In this document: one piece after another, positions 38,446 to 50,631 of the stretch
How positions within the stretch are numbered: position 1 is the stretch's first letter
Layout of the letters: each line of letters begins with the position of its first letter
Assembly (NCBI GenBank): GCA_008508345.1
Contig: QNGE01000964.1
Span: forward strand, 1-64,000
Reading direction: 5' to 3'
DNA from: Paragonimus westermani
Lineage: Eukaryota > Platyhelminthes > Trematoda > Plagiorchiida > Troglotrematidae
DNA: 64,000 nucleotides
Notes under the pieces: model-generated
Seen by the model: the letters and a program-made list of their open reading frames with translations, nothing else
Told to the model about the DNA's origin: nothing
Databases searched by the model: none
Program-made: the position numbers and the translations under genes

Positions 38446-40359
38446 ATGCTAAATACGACGCCCAGACTGTTTGACTTCATTCATATTAAATTTGGTGCGG
38501 ATATCTTATAATTAAAGTTTTGTGTGACAGCGATCGATCTGTTTTATATCTGAAGACCTTTTTTCAAATCTTCCAAAATGGATCACCATGTTTATCTCAT
38601 TGATTCTAAGACGTGCGAATGAATCACATATCGAAACCAATTTGCGATAGAGCGACAAAAAATGTTGGAAACACAACTGAAGTAATTGTCACTTTTAGAC
38701 ACGTTCTCGATTGTTTCGTGAAGTGAACTGATAAGCCTCCGTAATCAAATTGTCGAACGTACCGGAGATTCCACTATAACAAAGTCAAAATAATAATAAT
38801 AATCCACTACTACATCCAGTCATAAATTTTTCATATATCCACATAAATTAGTAATGAATCTTTCGTGGGAAGCTCTTTCTAATTCTCAATTGCAAGTATT
38901 TCCACTTGGGCTTTCAGTCAAACGTCTGTTGAAAGTTACTGACATGTCGCAGGTGCAAGCGTAGTTTGGGAACCTTTGTGACCGGATAGTATACCTATAT
39001 CCTACAGAGGAGGACAAATAAAGTTTATTTAAGATTGGAGACTTATCAACCCAGTTCCTGAATACACACAAACAACAAAAACCTGTTGATTCCTGAATGA
39101 ATACTATCAAGCCCTTAAAGGACTCGAAACCTGACAAAGAACCCGGAGCTGTCGTTAGGGACAGGCGTAAGGTCTCTACTGAACAACAGATCAGACAACA
39201 TTGCGCTCGAGAGGAATCGGATTTGTAGTGAATGGTGGTTATGCATGGGTACGTAATTGGTATATGAAGTTTGCTAGTTGCATAACCCATATTTGTACAA
39301 AATACCAAGGATTCATAAACCGCGAACAACCCAACGACCAATCTTTGCAATGATGGGTTCCTTTTGTTACAGGTTGTCCAAAAGGCTAACAAATCTTTTG
39401 TAGCTAGCATACGTACCTGTTTATCAGGTCTGCGACATTCTACACAACACCGATCTATAAGGAAAATTTATCTACGCTGTTGGTTTAAATTCGCTATTCC
39501 CGAATAAGCCTTTAGGGAAGACCGCCGATTTTGTCTATGACTATTGCCTCATGACGACGTTTCACGTACCAGTCAACATTATGAGACATTTGGCTTTAAT
39601 TTGCACTGAAAAATATCAGATTGTATTTTTAAAACGAAGGATGGACATTGACAGAAGGATGGTACAGTGTACTAGGCAGTACACCTTAGGTCCACTTGAA
39701 GAAGAGAATATCTAAATTTCAGCAGTTTATGACCCACCCATCAAAAACGCTTTTTGGCTGGATGCCTAATTAACAGAATACGATTTGTATATGCGCGTGA
39801 TATACTTGATTCGAAATGGAAAATTGTTCGTGACACCCTGGTCACAAGTGTTTGCCCAGTGTGCTTTTTTGCAATTCACTGCACACCAAAGATAGCGAAC
39901 CCCCACAACATAAATGTCGAGAAAACTCGTGTAAATCCAGTCACCCTATAACAATACAGTACGTCTGACATAAATCATCTAACGCACCTAGAATGCAGTC
40001 ACACTGCACTTACTCAGTCGCACCAGTTCACTAACACCCTCTCAGATGAAGACGAGGACACCAGGACTGTCTATTTCACATTATATTTACCCGTTCATCC
40101 GCATCTCCGGTGTCGTTTACTTTGGAGGAACATATTGATGCATGCATGCTCCTTAAGATGAGGGGACAAGTTCCTGTATACATCGAAGTAATGCACGGCC
40201 TGGCACAGTCAGGCAACTTCGATTGCCAAGCACCTCTTGCAAAACTGGTTAACGGGTTTTTCTGATAAACGCTTTTCGCTTGTTGATGCGTTATCACAAG
40301 TCTGTCATCCTCGAATCACCGTAGGCACTGCTAATCGCAAACAGCAGTTATGTACAAAA

Positions 40360-40467
40360 GTTAACAAACTTGAACCCTTATCTGCCAACGGCAAACCAAT
40401 AGAGCCACGGATGTTAGCAAACTTGAACCCTTATCTGCCAACGGCAAACCAATAGAGCCACGGATGT
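40360..40467 (+). repeat. 53-bp tandem duplication at the 3' end of PLE-3
   Basis: The unit beginning GTTAACAAACTTGAACCC at 40360 repeats at 40413 with one A/G difference (GTTAGC), and the second copy ends near 40467. It duplicates the stretch reading like the PLE C-terminus (LCTKVNKLEPL). Short 3'-terminal duplications can arise during target-primed reverse transcription; that explanation is inference. Confidence 0.9.
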
Positions 40468-40469
40468 GA

Positions 40470-43400
40470 ACTACAGTCTCGAGCTGTTGCTTTCACGCAT
40501 AGTAACTGTCGGGTCCCACATATTCCTGATCATTTCGCACATCGAATACTGATCCAACCGCACGACATTTAAGCTTCATGTATTACCCATATTACTTTAC
40601 GTGTTCATCAATCCAGACAGTACTAGACAACATGGAAACGTGTTTGACGGAAGTGAACAAACGAAGCTACCATTAGGACAAAGGGACTGTAGAAATCTGT
40701 ATCTGAATCAGTACACATTAACCTGAGACGGTAAGTACATTTAACTGGATAGCTACTGTTGCACCAGATGAAGTTTGGAGAAAGTTGAAACCGCAGAACT
40801 TATGCAGTGGCCAAACATCCAGGATGGTAGACATTCTAGTAACCCTGATATGAGATATGGTTGCTCGACCCATCGTCCGCGTGGCACATTATCAAGAAAA
40901 CAGTCTGTGATTCTAAGTGTGCGAAACCAATGTGGATGGTCATCATCCGTAGCTTTCCTACAAGAATTGCGGATGTTCCACATTTTGTTAGAATGAATTA
41001 CCATATGCAAACGCTCGTTAGATTGCTCGATCGCCTCGAGAGAAAACACAGTGTCTTTTTTCTCGATTCCAGTCCATGATCTCACGACTAGGCATCTAAG
41101 TTGAAATCACTCCTCAAACGAAACTTTGGTCAATGGTAAGTAGAAGTTCCGGTCCCGGTTGTGATAAGGATATATGCAACTGACCAGTTACGAAAAAATT
41201 GAAACTCACGCATAGTGCTTCTCTTTGAAAGCAGCTGACTGAAGCGTCTAATCGAATGCGAAGGCTGTGATCAGTTGTGAGTGATGTTTGACAGTTATTG
41301 GCCGGAATATTCTACTAATTACACTTGTGTTGAACAAACCGGACAAGTGTAGCAGGATATTCTGGATGCTGTTAGATGACGCAACGAAGTGTATACTTAC
41401 TGCTGCGTTTGGTGTCACATGAACCGAAATTGCAGAACGACTAGCCCTTTGTATTAGAAACGTTGATGCACTTGATGGGAGAGTTACACGATGAGAACTA
41501 CAATCTTAAAGTGGATAATTTTCCCCACAGTCCGAACATAGCGCACATGTCAAACAAGCAGCACACAACTGTAGTGAGGGTATCACGTTTGAACAGCAAT
41601 CCTGACGGAGACAAAAACAGAATTGATTAATCACCACGAAAGCTCCTTTGAATGGAACAGATTGATGTTAATACTATTTCGGAAGATCAAGCTGAGCGAA
41701 GCTAACTTGAAGTTCCGCTTTTAATTTCGACGTACAGTGCGTAGATTGAGTTCCTGGTATGAGAAGGTTAAAAAGATCTCATGATGCACTGAAAATAAAC
41801 GTGGGCTCGACCCCCTATTGAGAGCGTACATCATTCGACAGGCTTCTAGATAACGTCCGTTATGGGAAAGTGATTCCATGTGGCTGTCTTCACCATATGC
41901 TTTTGCCAGAAGTACCGTATGTTATGGTTAGTTGGACGGGTTCTGTCACTGACCTGGATACAGAGTTGTGCGGGAACTAAATAGAGAGCAAACAGCTGCC
42001 ATACGTTCTAGCACATTCTTGCACTATGAAAAATGATGCCCAGCATCCAGCTATCAAGAAAAAACCAGAATTGTATTACACGTGCAAACAGAAATTCGGA
42101 TTAATCGATAACACAAATGAGTGATAATGCGAGCGATGCGATACCATCCACGTCAAATTATTTGCAATAAGCCTTGTTTGGCAGTGCTGTTGTGGTTGCC
42201 TTAGATTTATAAACATCGAATAATCACAATGGGGATAAGGTCCAAGGAATGAGATATTCGTGCCGAATACGGAATTTACGCCATTTTTTCATCTATGTTA
42301 GTAGCTAAAATCGGAAGACAATTGGTAGAATCTAAAGGGAACATCCCAAAATTGTCTGTTTATCTCGCTGTGACGCGAAAACCATCACAGTTGTAAACTG
42401 TTCATTTCAGGATGCGATTACCTACCTTCCGTTTTTATGCATCAGCTTACGTGTGGTTTTGTAGGATACTGTTTGTGAACAGATCCGCGTATGCCAAACG
42501 TCTGATCAAAAATCTTATTTTGCAACACTAGCCGTTCCAGAAATTCCCCGTGTGTTCCAGTGTCAAGACCAGAAGGTCGGCTAAAAGTAGACAGCCGAAT
42601 TCACATTTCGGAGAAGATTCAAGGGTCATTCGCGAACCATGATCCGCTTTCTACATCCGCTTGTGACAGCCTCGGTTTATCCATCTGGAAAGAACAGGTA
42701 GCGTGGATCATTTTTTTTTAAACAAAAGACCATAACGAAGTTCAAATGTGCATGTGTGATAGGCGGAAGCCAACTGGTGTCGATCACGTGCTTACCCTGA
42801 ACTCGTCTGAGCGTACAAACATCACAGGACGCTTAGGAACATGTGCATGTGACCCAGTTACGGGTCAGAGGCGTCCAGCCAACTGAAGAGCACATGCGTC
42901 GAAAGCGAACACTATCGTATGAACGTCAGCTGTTTCTGATCTGACAGATGTATTGCGGAATAACCAACTGTAATGTATTGAACCGCACAATTTAAAAAGT
43001 CAAGCAGATGTAGACAGGTCTGTGACCCATGCTGCACGTGTATGAACCGCAAACTAACACAAGCCAGGCTCAGATGTATTGAATGCAAAATAAACTTGAC
43101 TGCAACCGGGCACATGAACAAGTCATCACACGCCCTAGCAAGAAGATGCACAAGTGATCAACTTCAAGGGGACCGTAAACTGTAACAGATATGAAAAATC
43201 AGTCTTCAAGTGGGTGGCGCAGTGAAATATGAACTGGGCTGATGCTAGTAAAGTGGACACACAGTAAGCAAACTAATGGGTCACAAATGAAGGTGAGATA
43301 GTCAACCGAAGCAATAACACGTATTCTAATCACATGTAAACATTATGCTGGAAACAAATAACAAAGGCTTGGAAACATGCTATCGTGTTTTAACGACAAC

Positions 43401-45815
43401 GGAAGAAAGTGTGACTGGAATCAAAAAACACAAATGTCTCGATTTGGTCAATTCAGAACATTCCAGCCTCAACAGACCCAGTCGATAGTGAAACAACCAT
43501 GAAGTGTAAGGCCAGCTTTCCAGTATTCGCATGACAGGATGTTTGATTTCACGTTTCAGGCTGTCCAAGCCTGTTGTCTGCTTACTACTTCGGAAGGTCA
43601 CAGGGTAGTGTAGTTCGGTTCAACTAAGATCGGCGCGCGCACATCGAGACAGTCAACCGGCTGCTGTGTTAAGTTTGCTATAGTTTACCATGGTCAGCAT
43701 CTGAGTCGCAAGCAGACACCGCTTGGTGACGAACGATGGCAAGTGACTGAACATTGGCTGTTTATTTCGCCATGTTATTTCAAACGTCTGAGGGTGTGCA
43801 GCTGACCACCAGGTCTACTAAATCCGCTAACATCGGAAATGACGAGAATTGTCCTGTCATGGCTAAGAATGGGTCATGGAACACGTTGGCAGATTCATCA
43901 CTACGGCTTACATAGGTGGGACGTGATAATCTACAGTATACGCCCAGTACTAGGTGAACTAAAGATAAACACAACGTCTGGTCTTTTCGATCTGTCATAG
44001 CTCCAGTCGAAGGTCATTATAAAAACTGACCTGAACTCTGTGTTGCCTCACACACGGCCTTTCCTGAAATAGAATAACTAGATAACAAGACCAAATAACT
44101 GAAACATCGTTGGTGATTTTGAGGTTTTGCGACGCAGATCTGTAATTTCACGAAGAGAAAGATCATACGCCGGTCGTAGTTACGGTTTACTACGATCAAC
44201 AAAACACGCGTGAAACATCAGGAAGTAGGGTACGACAGTTAATTGCCTCATATGGCAACCAGGGTGGATGGCAGAACATTTCTGACACAAAATGTTGAAC
44301 GCGACTTATGTAATCTGCCAGATCAGCGAAGGTTGAATTATCTAGTCTTGGCTGGGGGGGGGGCGACCACGCATACACAAGCCAGGTTGGAGAAAACTGA
44401 TTATCAGCACGAGCAGAAGCTAAGGACTACTGTAGCTTTCTTAGCATCGGTCCCGTGGGGAAGAAATTCAGTTCGACTACACCTACTTTGTAGGCATACA
44501 GAAGCTCCAATACTCATGCAGACTCCGTAGGAACGTATAACACCACACACTTTTGCTAGCGACTTTCCGTAGGTGGGGTAGACAACTTACAACGAATGAG
44601 GGATTTTACTATGTAACTCGTAGATGAAGGCTATAGGCAGCTCACGTAGATGGAACCACTTTTCATGAATAACAAAGTGCAGGTGAATAGGCGGCAAAAA
44701 CGTATTGGTTATCGTCATCATAGTAAGGCTAATATCATATGCTACATGTGGAAAACCAGATTCTCTATCGAATACATCGGCAAGCCCAGTACTGATTAAC
44801 CTGGACCATGAACAGGCATATCTGTGGTTTTACTTATATGTTCTCACTGACAATTTACTTTGTGTAGTTTCGCCTATTACTAGCATGGCACTCCAGGATC
44901 GCATGGCCGGTATGTCAACAAATAATAGCTAGATCCACTTTGGGCATATTTTGCGCTCCTATGTTATATGATGGATAGTCGGATTTCGTATCACGGGCAC
45001 AAACGAAATCAAGAGAGAAAATACAAAAACCAGACGCTCGGACTTTCTGCAGTATTTTTTCTTCCGGCTGTATTAATGGTTAGAAATGAAGTCCAAAAGC
45101 CGTGATAAGGCATTGTTAAAACTGCAAACTTGTTTGGTTAATCTTAAGTCGTACATCATTCATAGTTGATCGCATTCTTCGAATTCATATAGACTTTAAG
45201 GCCAGCTTTTTTCGAAGAGCACTAGACTTAGGTTTCGTCCTTGTTTGCGTTCGCCGGGAGCGCACATCCTTACCACAACCGGAATTAGTTGGGTTGCACA
45301 ATTTTCCAAATGAAAAATATACTACTGAGCAATGGCGCCAATAATATTCAACAAATACAGAACTTTTTCGGTGATCCAAGGAATGCGACGTTAAATGGGT
45401 CTGAATGTAACCGGCCTATGTTTTTATTGTTAGTAATTTCATTTACTGGCCGCCGATCAATTTGACTCACCGTCCACTTGCTGACAATATTTGGCACACA
45501 TCCGGAAAAAGGTTGTTGACCCTCGCACAACACAGATGAAGGGCTAGCCCATCACAGTTGTTCTGATTGCGAACAAATGAGGGGAACCATAGACAAGTCA
45601 CTAAGTGGAGGAACAATACCAGCAACCTCCACATATAAGCGCTGAGAAAGCCTGGACAGTAACACACAGACTAAAAGCGGTTTGGACGCTTTATTAGCAA
45701 ATTCACCATTGCATGAGATCAATGTGGAATCTATTTTGGTGGGTGATTCATTTTCTGAATGGGAAAACGGCAGCAACAAATCCAAACCACTCAACTTTCC
45801 GTCATCAGCCGGACT
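40470..45815. other. No recognisable gene
   Basis: No host exon could be identified. The overlapping frames at 40753-41085 on both strands are unassigned. A run of ten G residues lies at 44354-44363. A possible LTR-retroelement gag fragment lies around 44196-44480 on the minus strand. The minus-strand frame at 45552-45794 is open but unrecognised. Confidence 0.4.
44196..44480 (-). mobile_element. Possible Gypsy-type gag fragment
   Basis: The minus strand reads RLDNSTFADLADYISRVQHF, which resembles the segment near the end of capsid in Gypsy-type gag proteins of flatworms, where a LADxADR-like motif is common. The preceding frame (MLRKLQ, stop, SLASARADNQ) recalls the usual LxxLPxxVRxxLAS stretch. 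No protease, RT or integrase follows, and no LTRs were found. The resemblance is short and could be chance. Confidence 0.2.
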
Positions 45816-45820
45816 CCTCT

Positions 45821-46472
45821 TAATCTCGTAAATTAAGTAAATCCTTGGTTAAGCCACAACGACTTCGACCATCCGACTGTACTAAAAAGTGGTTTTCGTA
45901 ACCACAAAGAACGTCTAATGGCAGAAACCTTGCTGATCGCTAGTACACCACAAGTGGTGAATCGCTCCGATGGCCTGAAACTGCCAGTTGTTTGGCACGA
46001 TTTACTGGGTGAAAAACAGTGACACCACGGCCGAAAAAGGTGTGCGGATCCCTGTCACCCACCCCATCCCAACAGTCCACACGCAAGTAGATTGATCGTG
46101 TACATGCACACACAGCATGCACTAACTATCCAGCCTTGTTTGCGTCTGGGCTCGTCACGTGTGACCTCAGATGAACCGTGAACCCATGCATTCTATTGGT
46201 AGATTGTCCACACACCGCGTGTTAAACACACATACACGTGCGAGGTGATGACTACCTCATTTGAAGCTTGTACAATGTGAATTTTCTGATTTAAATCGCT
46301 TGATAAAGGCTCTCCGAGAGGGTCGAAACGTTGCGAAACCGATAACTCTTTGGTTTTTAACTCGTTGTGGCTTAACCAAGGATTTACTTGATAATGAACG
46401 TCAGCACAACGCACAATATATTTTCGCATATCCGTTCTGTGTACGGTTCGGATGTACTAATCTCGTAAATTA
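45821..46472. mobile_element. PLE-5: 622-bp insertion with perfect 15-bp target duplication
   Basis: The 15-mer TAATCTCGTAAATTA occurs at 45821-45835 and again at 46458-46472. Between them, a 28-base perfect inverted repeat lies at 45835-45862 and 46362-46389 (AAGTAAATCCTTGGTTAAGC...). A 68-base segment separates the right arm from the right target duplication, like the tail of the better preserved PLEs in this window. The inside has no RT frame. A motif CTTGATAAAGG...GAAACGTTG at 46299-46334 resembles those of the other PLE ends. I infer an internally deleted or non-autonomous Penelope-like element. The perfect duplication suggests it is not very old. Confidence 0.65.
46299..46334 (+). ncRNA. 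Degenerate hammerhead-like motif in PLE-5
   Basis: The sequence reads CTTGATAA, then a seven-pair stem (GGCTCTC, loop CGA, GAGGGTC), then GAAACG. It has the layout of a hammerhead stem II between the two core strings, but the first core string departs from CTGANGA in two places. I read it as a decayed copy or a related structural motif. Confidence 0.35.
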
Positions 46473-46474
46473 CC

Positions 46475-48478
46475 CGCCTGAGACCTCATGATAAACATGA
46501 CAACCTTTTCAAACGGTTGTGGTGATCGTCCGCACAATCTGGGCGACAGCCAAGGGTACGCAAACGAGGACCCCGGTGGAACTGTATCTTGGATGTATGA
46601 CACCAGCATCACAATTTTTCGCCTGTACATAAATAGGAATCTTGGATAAAAAGCAGTGTTTGTAATTCTAAAACAAATGGTCCATTACTATCAAAGATGG
46701 TTCGATTTCCAATCGAGTCTGAAGTGTGGAAGGAGCCAATTTCATGAACGCCGATTGAGGATACACCGACCCTGAGTTCCAATGCGATTGGAACCAAGAG
46801 AGCCAGACGAACTGAACATACTAAAATTGACGCAAAATTACGTTAACTATCTGAAAGGTCACTGAATCGAGAAGTAGATGTGAAACTTAAGTTACGGTTC
46901 AGATGGCCACACACAAACGTTTATCGACGTCTACGTCGTATTGGCGAAATGTGCATTTAGGAAAGTGAAGATAAATGAAACAAGCAAGTCAATAAAGAGA
47001 GACGTGCTCGAACAGTCCCCACCATGTAGAAACGATCAACCACTCCGATTAACTGCTTTAATACAAAAAAAACAATGGATAAGAGGAACAACATGATACA
47101 TAAGTACAAATGAGTGTGAGTCGCTCGATCAATTGTATCAAGTGCCAAACTGTTTCCGCTGCATGGGGGAACTGAGTTTGAGTGCAAGCCCAGCAGAATA
47201 CAAGGACACAATGGCAAGTTCCTTTTTTGTCAACGCGGTTGCCTGTATTATCGACTGAATGGGATGGAAGAGATGGATCGAAAGAATGAGGCAAATAAGT
47301 CAATGTTAGCAAGATGAACATATTAAAACAACGACTTAGTCTGGTCCAGAAATGGTGGCATATGCATACAATCAACGGACAACTATCAAAAAAGCAGACA
47401 CATGGACACGCATCTGACAACCGGTAGCAGTTTCCTAGTAAGGTGACTAAAAAGCCGGTTTATCATCACGTACGTGTCGACCTAACAGTTTTGGACGTCC
47501 TAACGGTGTCCGTCAGGACCATCGACCCAGTCCGTGTGTCGTGGAGCGAGAAGACTTTAGTAAAGAAAAAGTCTTGCATGCACAGTAACCAAAGAGAATA
47601 ACATTAATCGGTCGCTTCTGACAAAGAGAAGGAGGTTTGCGTGGGCCGGTAAATGTGGGTAGACTTCTGTGTGTAGGAACTGAGTCACTTCTTGGATGAG
47701 AATCGACCCAACAGTTCCAGCACTTCCGGTCATGAACACAACATGGGTGTCACGATTTGGTACTCCATCTCTGAACACCGACAAAATCCACACTGTCATA
47801 TAAAGATGACAAGCTTGCGTCCTTGTTTTTATCACAGGTCTTGGTTACAACCAACACCCATAAGTAGAGGTCTGTATATATGCAGGACAAGTGCCGGGTC
47901 GCGAGGACTTATCGTAGTCTGGTTGGCCGGACGATTCTTATCAGATTATCGCTCTCCGGGGGTGTAAATGGTCCTGACTACGGATCTTGCAGTGTGGATC
48001 AGCCGGCAGGGTAAAACGACAGCATGGACATCGACTGCTGACGCACGTGAAGCGGGTGGTGGATAACGTTAGTGCGGCTTTGGTCAAAGTTGCGTGTGTC
48101 AGCAACACCTATCTGACCCAACGACTAAGCACACCCTCGGCGACAAATAGACAAAATTTTCCAGGAATAGAACGAACTGACAAACGAAACAAATTAGCAG
48201 GACGGCACTGGTGAAATCTCCAAATCAGCAAATATTTCTTAAAACAAACGTATGTTAGCCGCTAACCAAACACTTTTACTGATAATACAATTAAACGCAT
48301 ATCGACAAAAGAAGAAGCCAAAGAGACCAGGTCATCCCGGTGCGCTGTGCTGATATCATAACGCATAGAAACACCTAAAAAGAATTCGCTCCATCCTCTC
48401 TGATTATGCTATCTGGACGGTATTTCGGCCAGATAATATATTAGAATGATTGGCAATCAGTTAGAACGTTTACAAAAT
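46475..48478. other. No recognisable gene
   Basis: The frames here (for example 47058-47420 minus and 47692-47967 plus) carry no recognised domain. No repeat or element boundary was seen between the two PLEs that flank this stretch. Confidence 0.4.
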
Positions 48479-48517
48479 CGAATATAATGAAACACTGGGT
48501 TCCCTTCAATAAGTTCA

Positions 48518-48821
48518 TCAGCGCAGAAAGAAGGCATATGTTGCGATATGTTAACATTTCGTTTACTCTTCTCAGTCGCAAACGTAAAACATGCAAGTTA
48601 TATATGAGAGACAATTAGAGATAGACAGGGTATGGACACGCATACAATCACACCACGTATTATGTCCTCACCACCACGGCAACCCTATAGGTTGCTTCAC
48701 CCACTTTTGTGCACATAGCACCGGCTAGTGAGCTCTAATCAGCACGGCTTCGCTAAAGGTCAGTAGCTTCGGGTTCTGCTGACGTAACAATATTTTGAAA
48801 GAGTTAACTGGGACCACCTGG
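48518..48821 (-). repeat. Left inverted arm of PLE-1
   Basis: Reverse complement of 50478-50781, with mismatches only at scattered single bases; for example 48801 differs. It carries a second, minus-strand copy of the hammerhead-like fold at 48541-48581. Confidence 0.92.
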
Positions 48822-48827
48822 GACCAA

Positions 48828-49355
48828 GTGGTTAAAACAGTGCATGACAACAGCTGGAAACCGGCTAATCGGTTACTCGAAGCCCCGCAGTGTTGTCTGA
48901 AACAGGAACACCATCAAGCCATGAAAGAATTGAGAGGATTGCAACACGTGGTGTTTCTAAAGCCGGATAAAGGTTCTGGTGTTGTCATCATGAACAAGAA
49001 CGATTACATGATGAAAATGAATACCATTTTGGAAGACCAACGAAAGTTTAAGAAAGATAAGACGAGTGAAAATAACATACTGTTGGAAAAGCAAACAGCG
49101 AGACAACTTCAGATACTGCTGTTGCACGGCCACATATTTGAAAATCAATATAGGCACATGAAGCCAATCGGCACGGAAACACCACAAATGAGAGGTGCAC
49201 CAAAAATACACAAGGATGGAACATCCCTGCGACCAATTTTGTGTATGAACAATTCAGCATATCATAAAGTGGCTCGATGGCTGGTTGAAATTTTGGACCC
49301 CACGCGCAAACTGTTATCTCCCCATTGCCTAAAGGATTATTTTCAAACTAGCTAA
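48828..49355 (+). CDS. PLE-1 reverse transcriptase, N-terminal part (frame 1)
   Basis: An open frame continuing from the left arm. The start of the protein is missing, so there is no true initiation codon here. Residues read LKPDKGSGVVIMNKNDY (near 48960-49010), the conserved region before the RT fingers, then RGAPKIHKDGTSLRPILC (near 49190-49245), the PKIHK motif typical of Penelope RTs. The frame ends with a TAA at 49353. The next part of the RT lies in another frame that opens about 20 bases before this stop. The first 63 bases (48828-48890) are a direct, about 80% identical copy of 50379-50443 from the GIY-YIG region, read here in a different frame, so the N-terminus is chimeric. Expected PLE proteins are about 700-850 residues; roughly the first 150-250 are absent. 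Confidence 0.75.
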   Translation: MVKTVHDNSWKPANRLLEAPQCCLKQEHHQAMKELRGLQHVVFLKPDKGSGVVIMNKNDYMMKMNTILEDQRKFKKDKTSENNILLEKQTARQLQILLLHGHIFENQYRHMKPIGTETPQMRGAPKIHKDGTSLRPILCMNNSAYHKVARWLVEILDPTRKLLSPHCLKDYFQTS

Positions 49356-50631
49356 GACATTAGAACGCGTATCAGCGAGTTCACAAACTATGTATTTCAT
49401 TGACGTGGGTTCTCTTTTTACTTACGTTCCTCTTCACGAGAAAGTGGAATTTTTATGTGACTTTATCTCCAGCCATAACTGTGATGTACGTATTTCACTT
49501 GAATATCTTAAGGATATCATTTTATTGTGTACAGAAAATATCAGGTTCAATTTTGAAAGGCTTTCTTATAGACAAGTAGACGGAGTGGCTATGGGTAGTC
49601 CGTTAGGCCCAACATTAGCCGATATCTTCTTGGGAATGATTGAACGGCAAGTCTCTGATAATATTGCCAAAACCTTATTGTACAAGCGGCATGTTGATGA
49701 TATTTTGATTTTTACGAATACGGATCGTTTTGATTTGTTTTTTAATCTTCTTAACTCTATTCATCCGAACCTACCATTGTCTCACGAAAAGGAATCAAAC
49801 GACAGTTTAGCATTCTTAGATGTACTCATCACTAGGTGTGGGGATGGAAAATTACAGCGATCGATCCATTGCAAAGCAACACGGGGCGGACAATATCTAC
49901 AGTTCCCCAGCTTCGCCCAGATAGCATACAAGCAGGGTTTGATCAAAATTCGATTTTATAGGGCCAGTCGTATTTGCACTCCTGATAAGCTGCAAAGTGA
50001 GCAAGAAATGCTGAGGAAAACGTTGCTGGCAAACGGATATCCCGAAAAGTTCATAGATATCCACAGCAAGGCGACCAAATGCAATGGACCAGTGCAAACA
50101 GCTCAAAAGAAAGATATATTTTTATTTTTGCAATTCAAAGGCGATCATCTGGCAAATGACATCAATCACAAACTGAAGTGTGCCCTAACCCGTACGTATA
50201 CGGCTGCCCAATTACGCCTGGTTCAAACCACCAAAGGACTCGTTCTACACAATCGCGAACGCAGTCGGTCAGGCCATTCTGTCTCTCACGTTGTCTATCG
50301 GTTCACTTGCTGCGGTGACGATTACATAGGCAGAACAGACCGACGACTATCTCAGCGTGTGGCCGAACACGTCTCAAACTGGTTAAAACAGCGCATGACA
50401 CAACAAATGGTAACCGGTGAATCGGTTCCCCGAAGCTCCGCATCATCGATTGCCAGACACCTCATGATAACAGGTCACCAGGTGGTCCCAGTTAACTGTT
50501 TCAAAATATTGTTACGTCAGCAGAACCCGAAGCTACTGACCTTTAGCGAAGCCGTGCTGATTAGAGCTCACCAGCCGGTGCTATGTGCACAAAAGTGGGT
50601 GAAGCAACCTATAGGGTTGCCGTGGTGGTGA
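49334..50631 (+). CDS. PLE-1 reverse transcriptase palm, thumb and GIY-YIG endonuclease (frame 2)
   Basis: A long frame following a single frameshift near 49335-49350. It begins KLAKTLERVSASSQTMYFID (near 49340), followed by VGSLFTYVPL, the strand with the first catalytic Asp. VDGVAMGSPLGPTLADIFLG follows near 49577-49636, then HVDDILIF (near 49692-49715), where His replaces the usual Tyr of YVDD but both Asp remain. SLAFLDVLITR lies near 49810. The C-terminal GIY-YIG nuclease lies at about 50280-50560: VVYRFTC, then DYIGRTDRRLSQRVAEH with the catalytic Arg, and a late GHQVV..F region. It ends at TGA, at residues GLPWW, close to the usual LPWP-type C-terminus. Apart from the frameshift and the missing N-terminus it looks intact. 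Confidence 0.88.

Larger units (their letters stand above)
38289..40467 (+). mobile_element. Penelope-like element 3 (PLE-3), decayed
   Basis: An inverted repeat (38295-38445) precedes an ATG at 38446 whose frame reads RLFDFIHIKFGADIL and then stops. The same N-terminal signature occurs at 51735. Downstream, broken frames follow a PLE reverse transcriptase: LKDSKPDKEPGAVVRDRR near 39120 (the KPDKG..V region), LGKTADFVYDYCLMTTFHVP near 39510 (before the palm), NIMRHLALICTEKYQIVF near 39580, and FVYARDILDSKWKIVRDTL near 39790 (around the degraded YVDD). Then comes the GIY-YIG end: TLEEHIDACMLL near 40125, TSIAKHLLQ near 40215 and FSLVDALSQV near 40275. Known of the family: PLEs encode an RT related to telomerase and use a GIY-YIG nuclease for priming. 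This copy is dead. Confidence 0.75.

Noticed and set aside
38886..39410. 174-codon minus-strand frame as a gene
   Set aside because: The opposite strand carries PLE-3 reverse transcriptase remnants here, so the frame is antisense.
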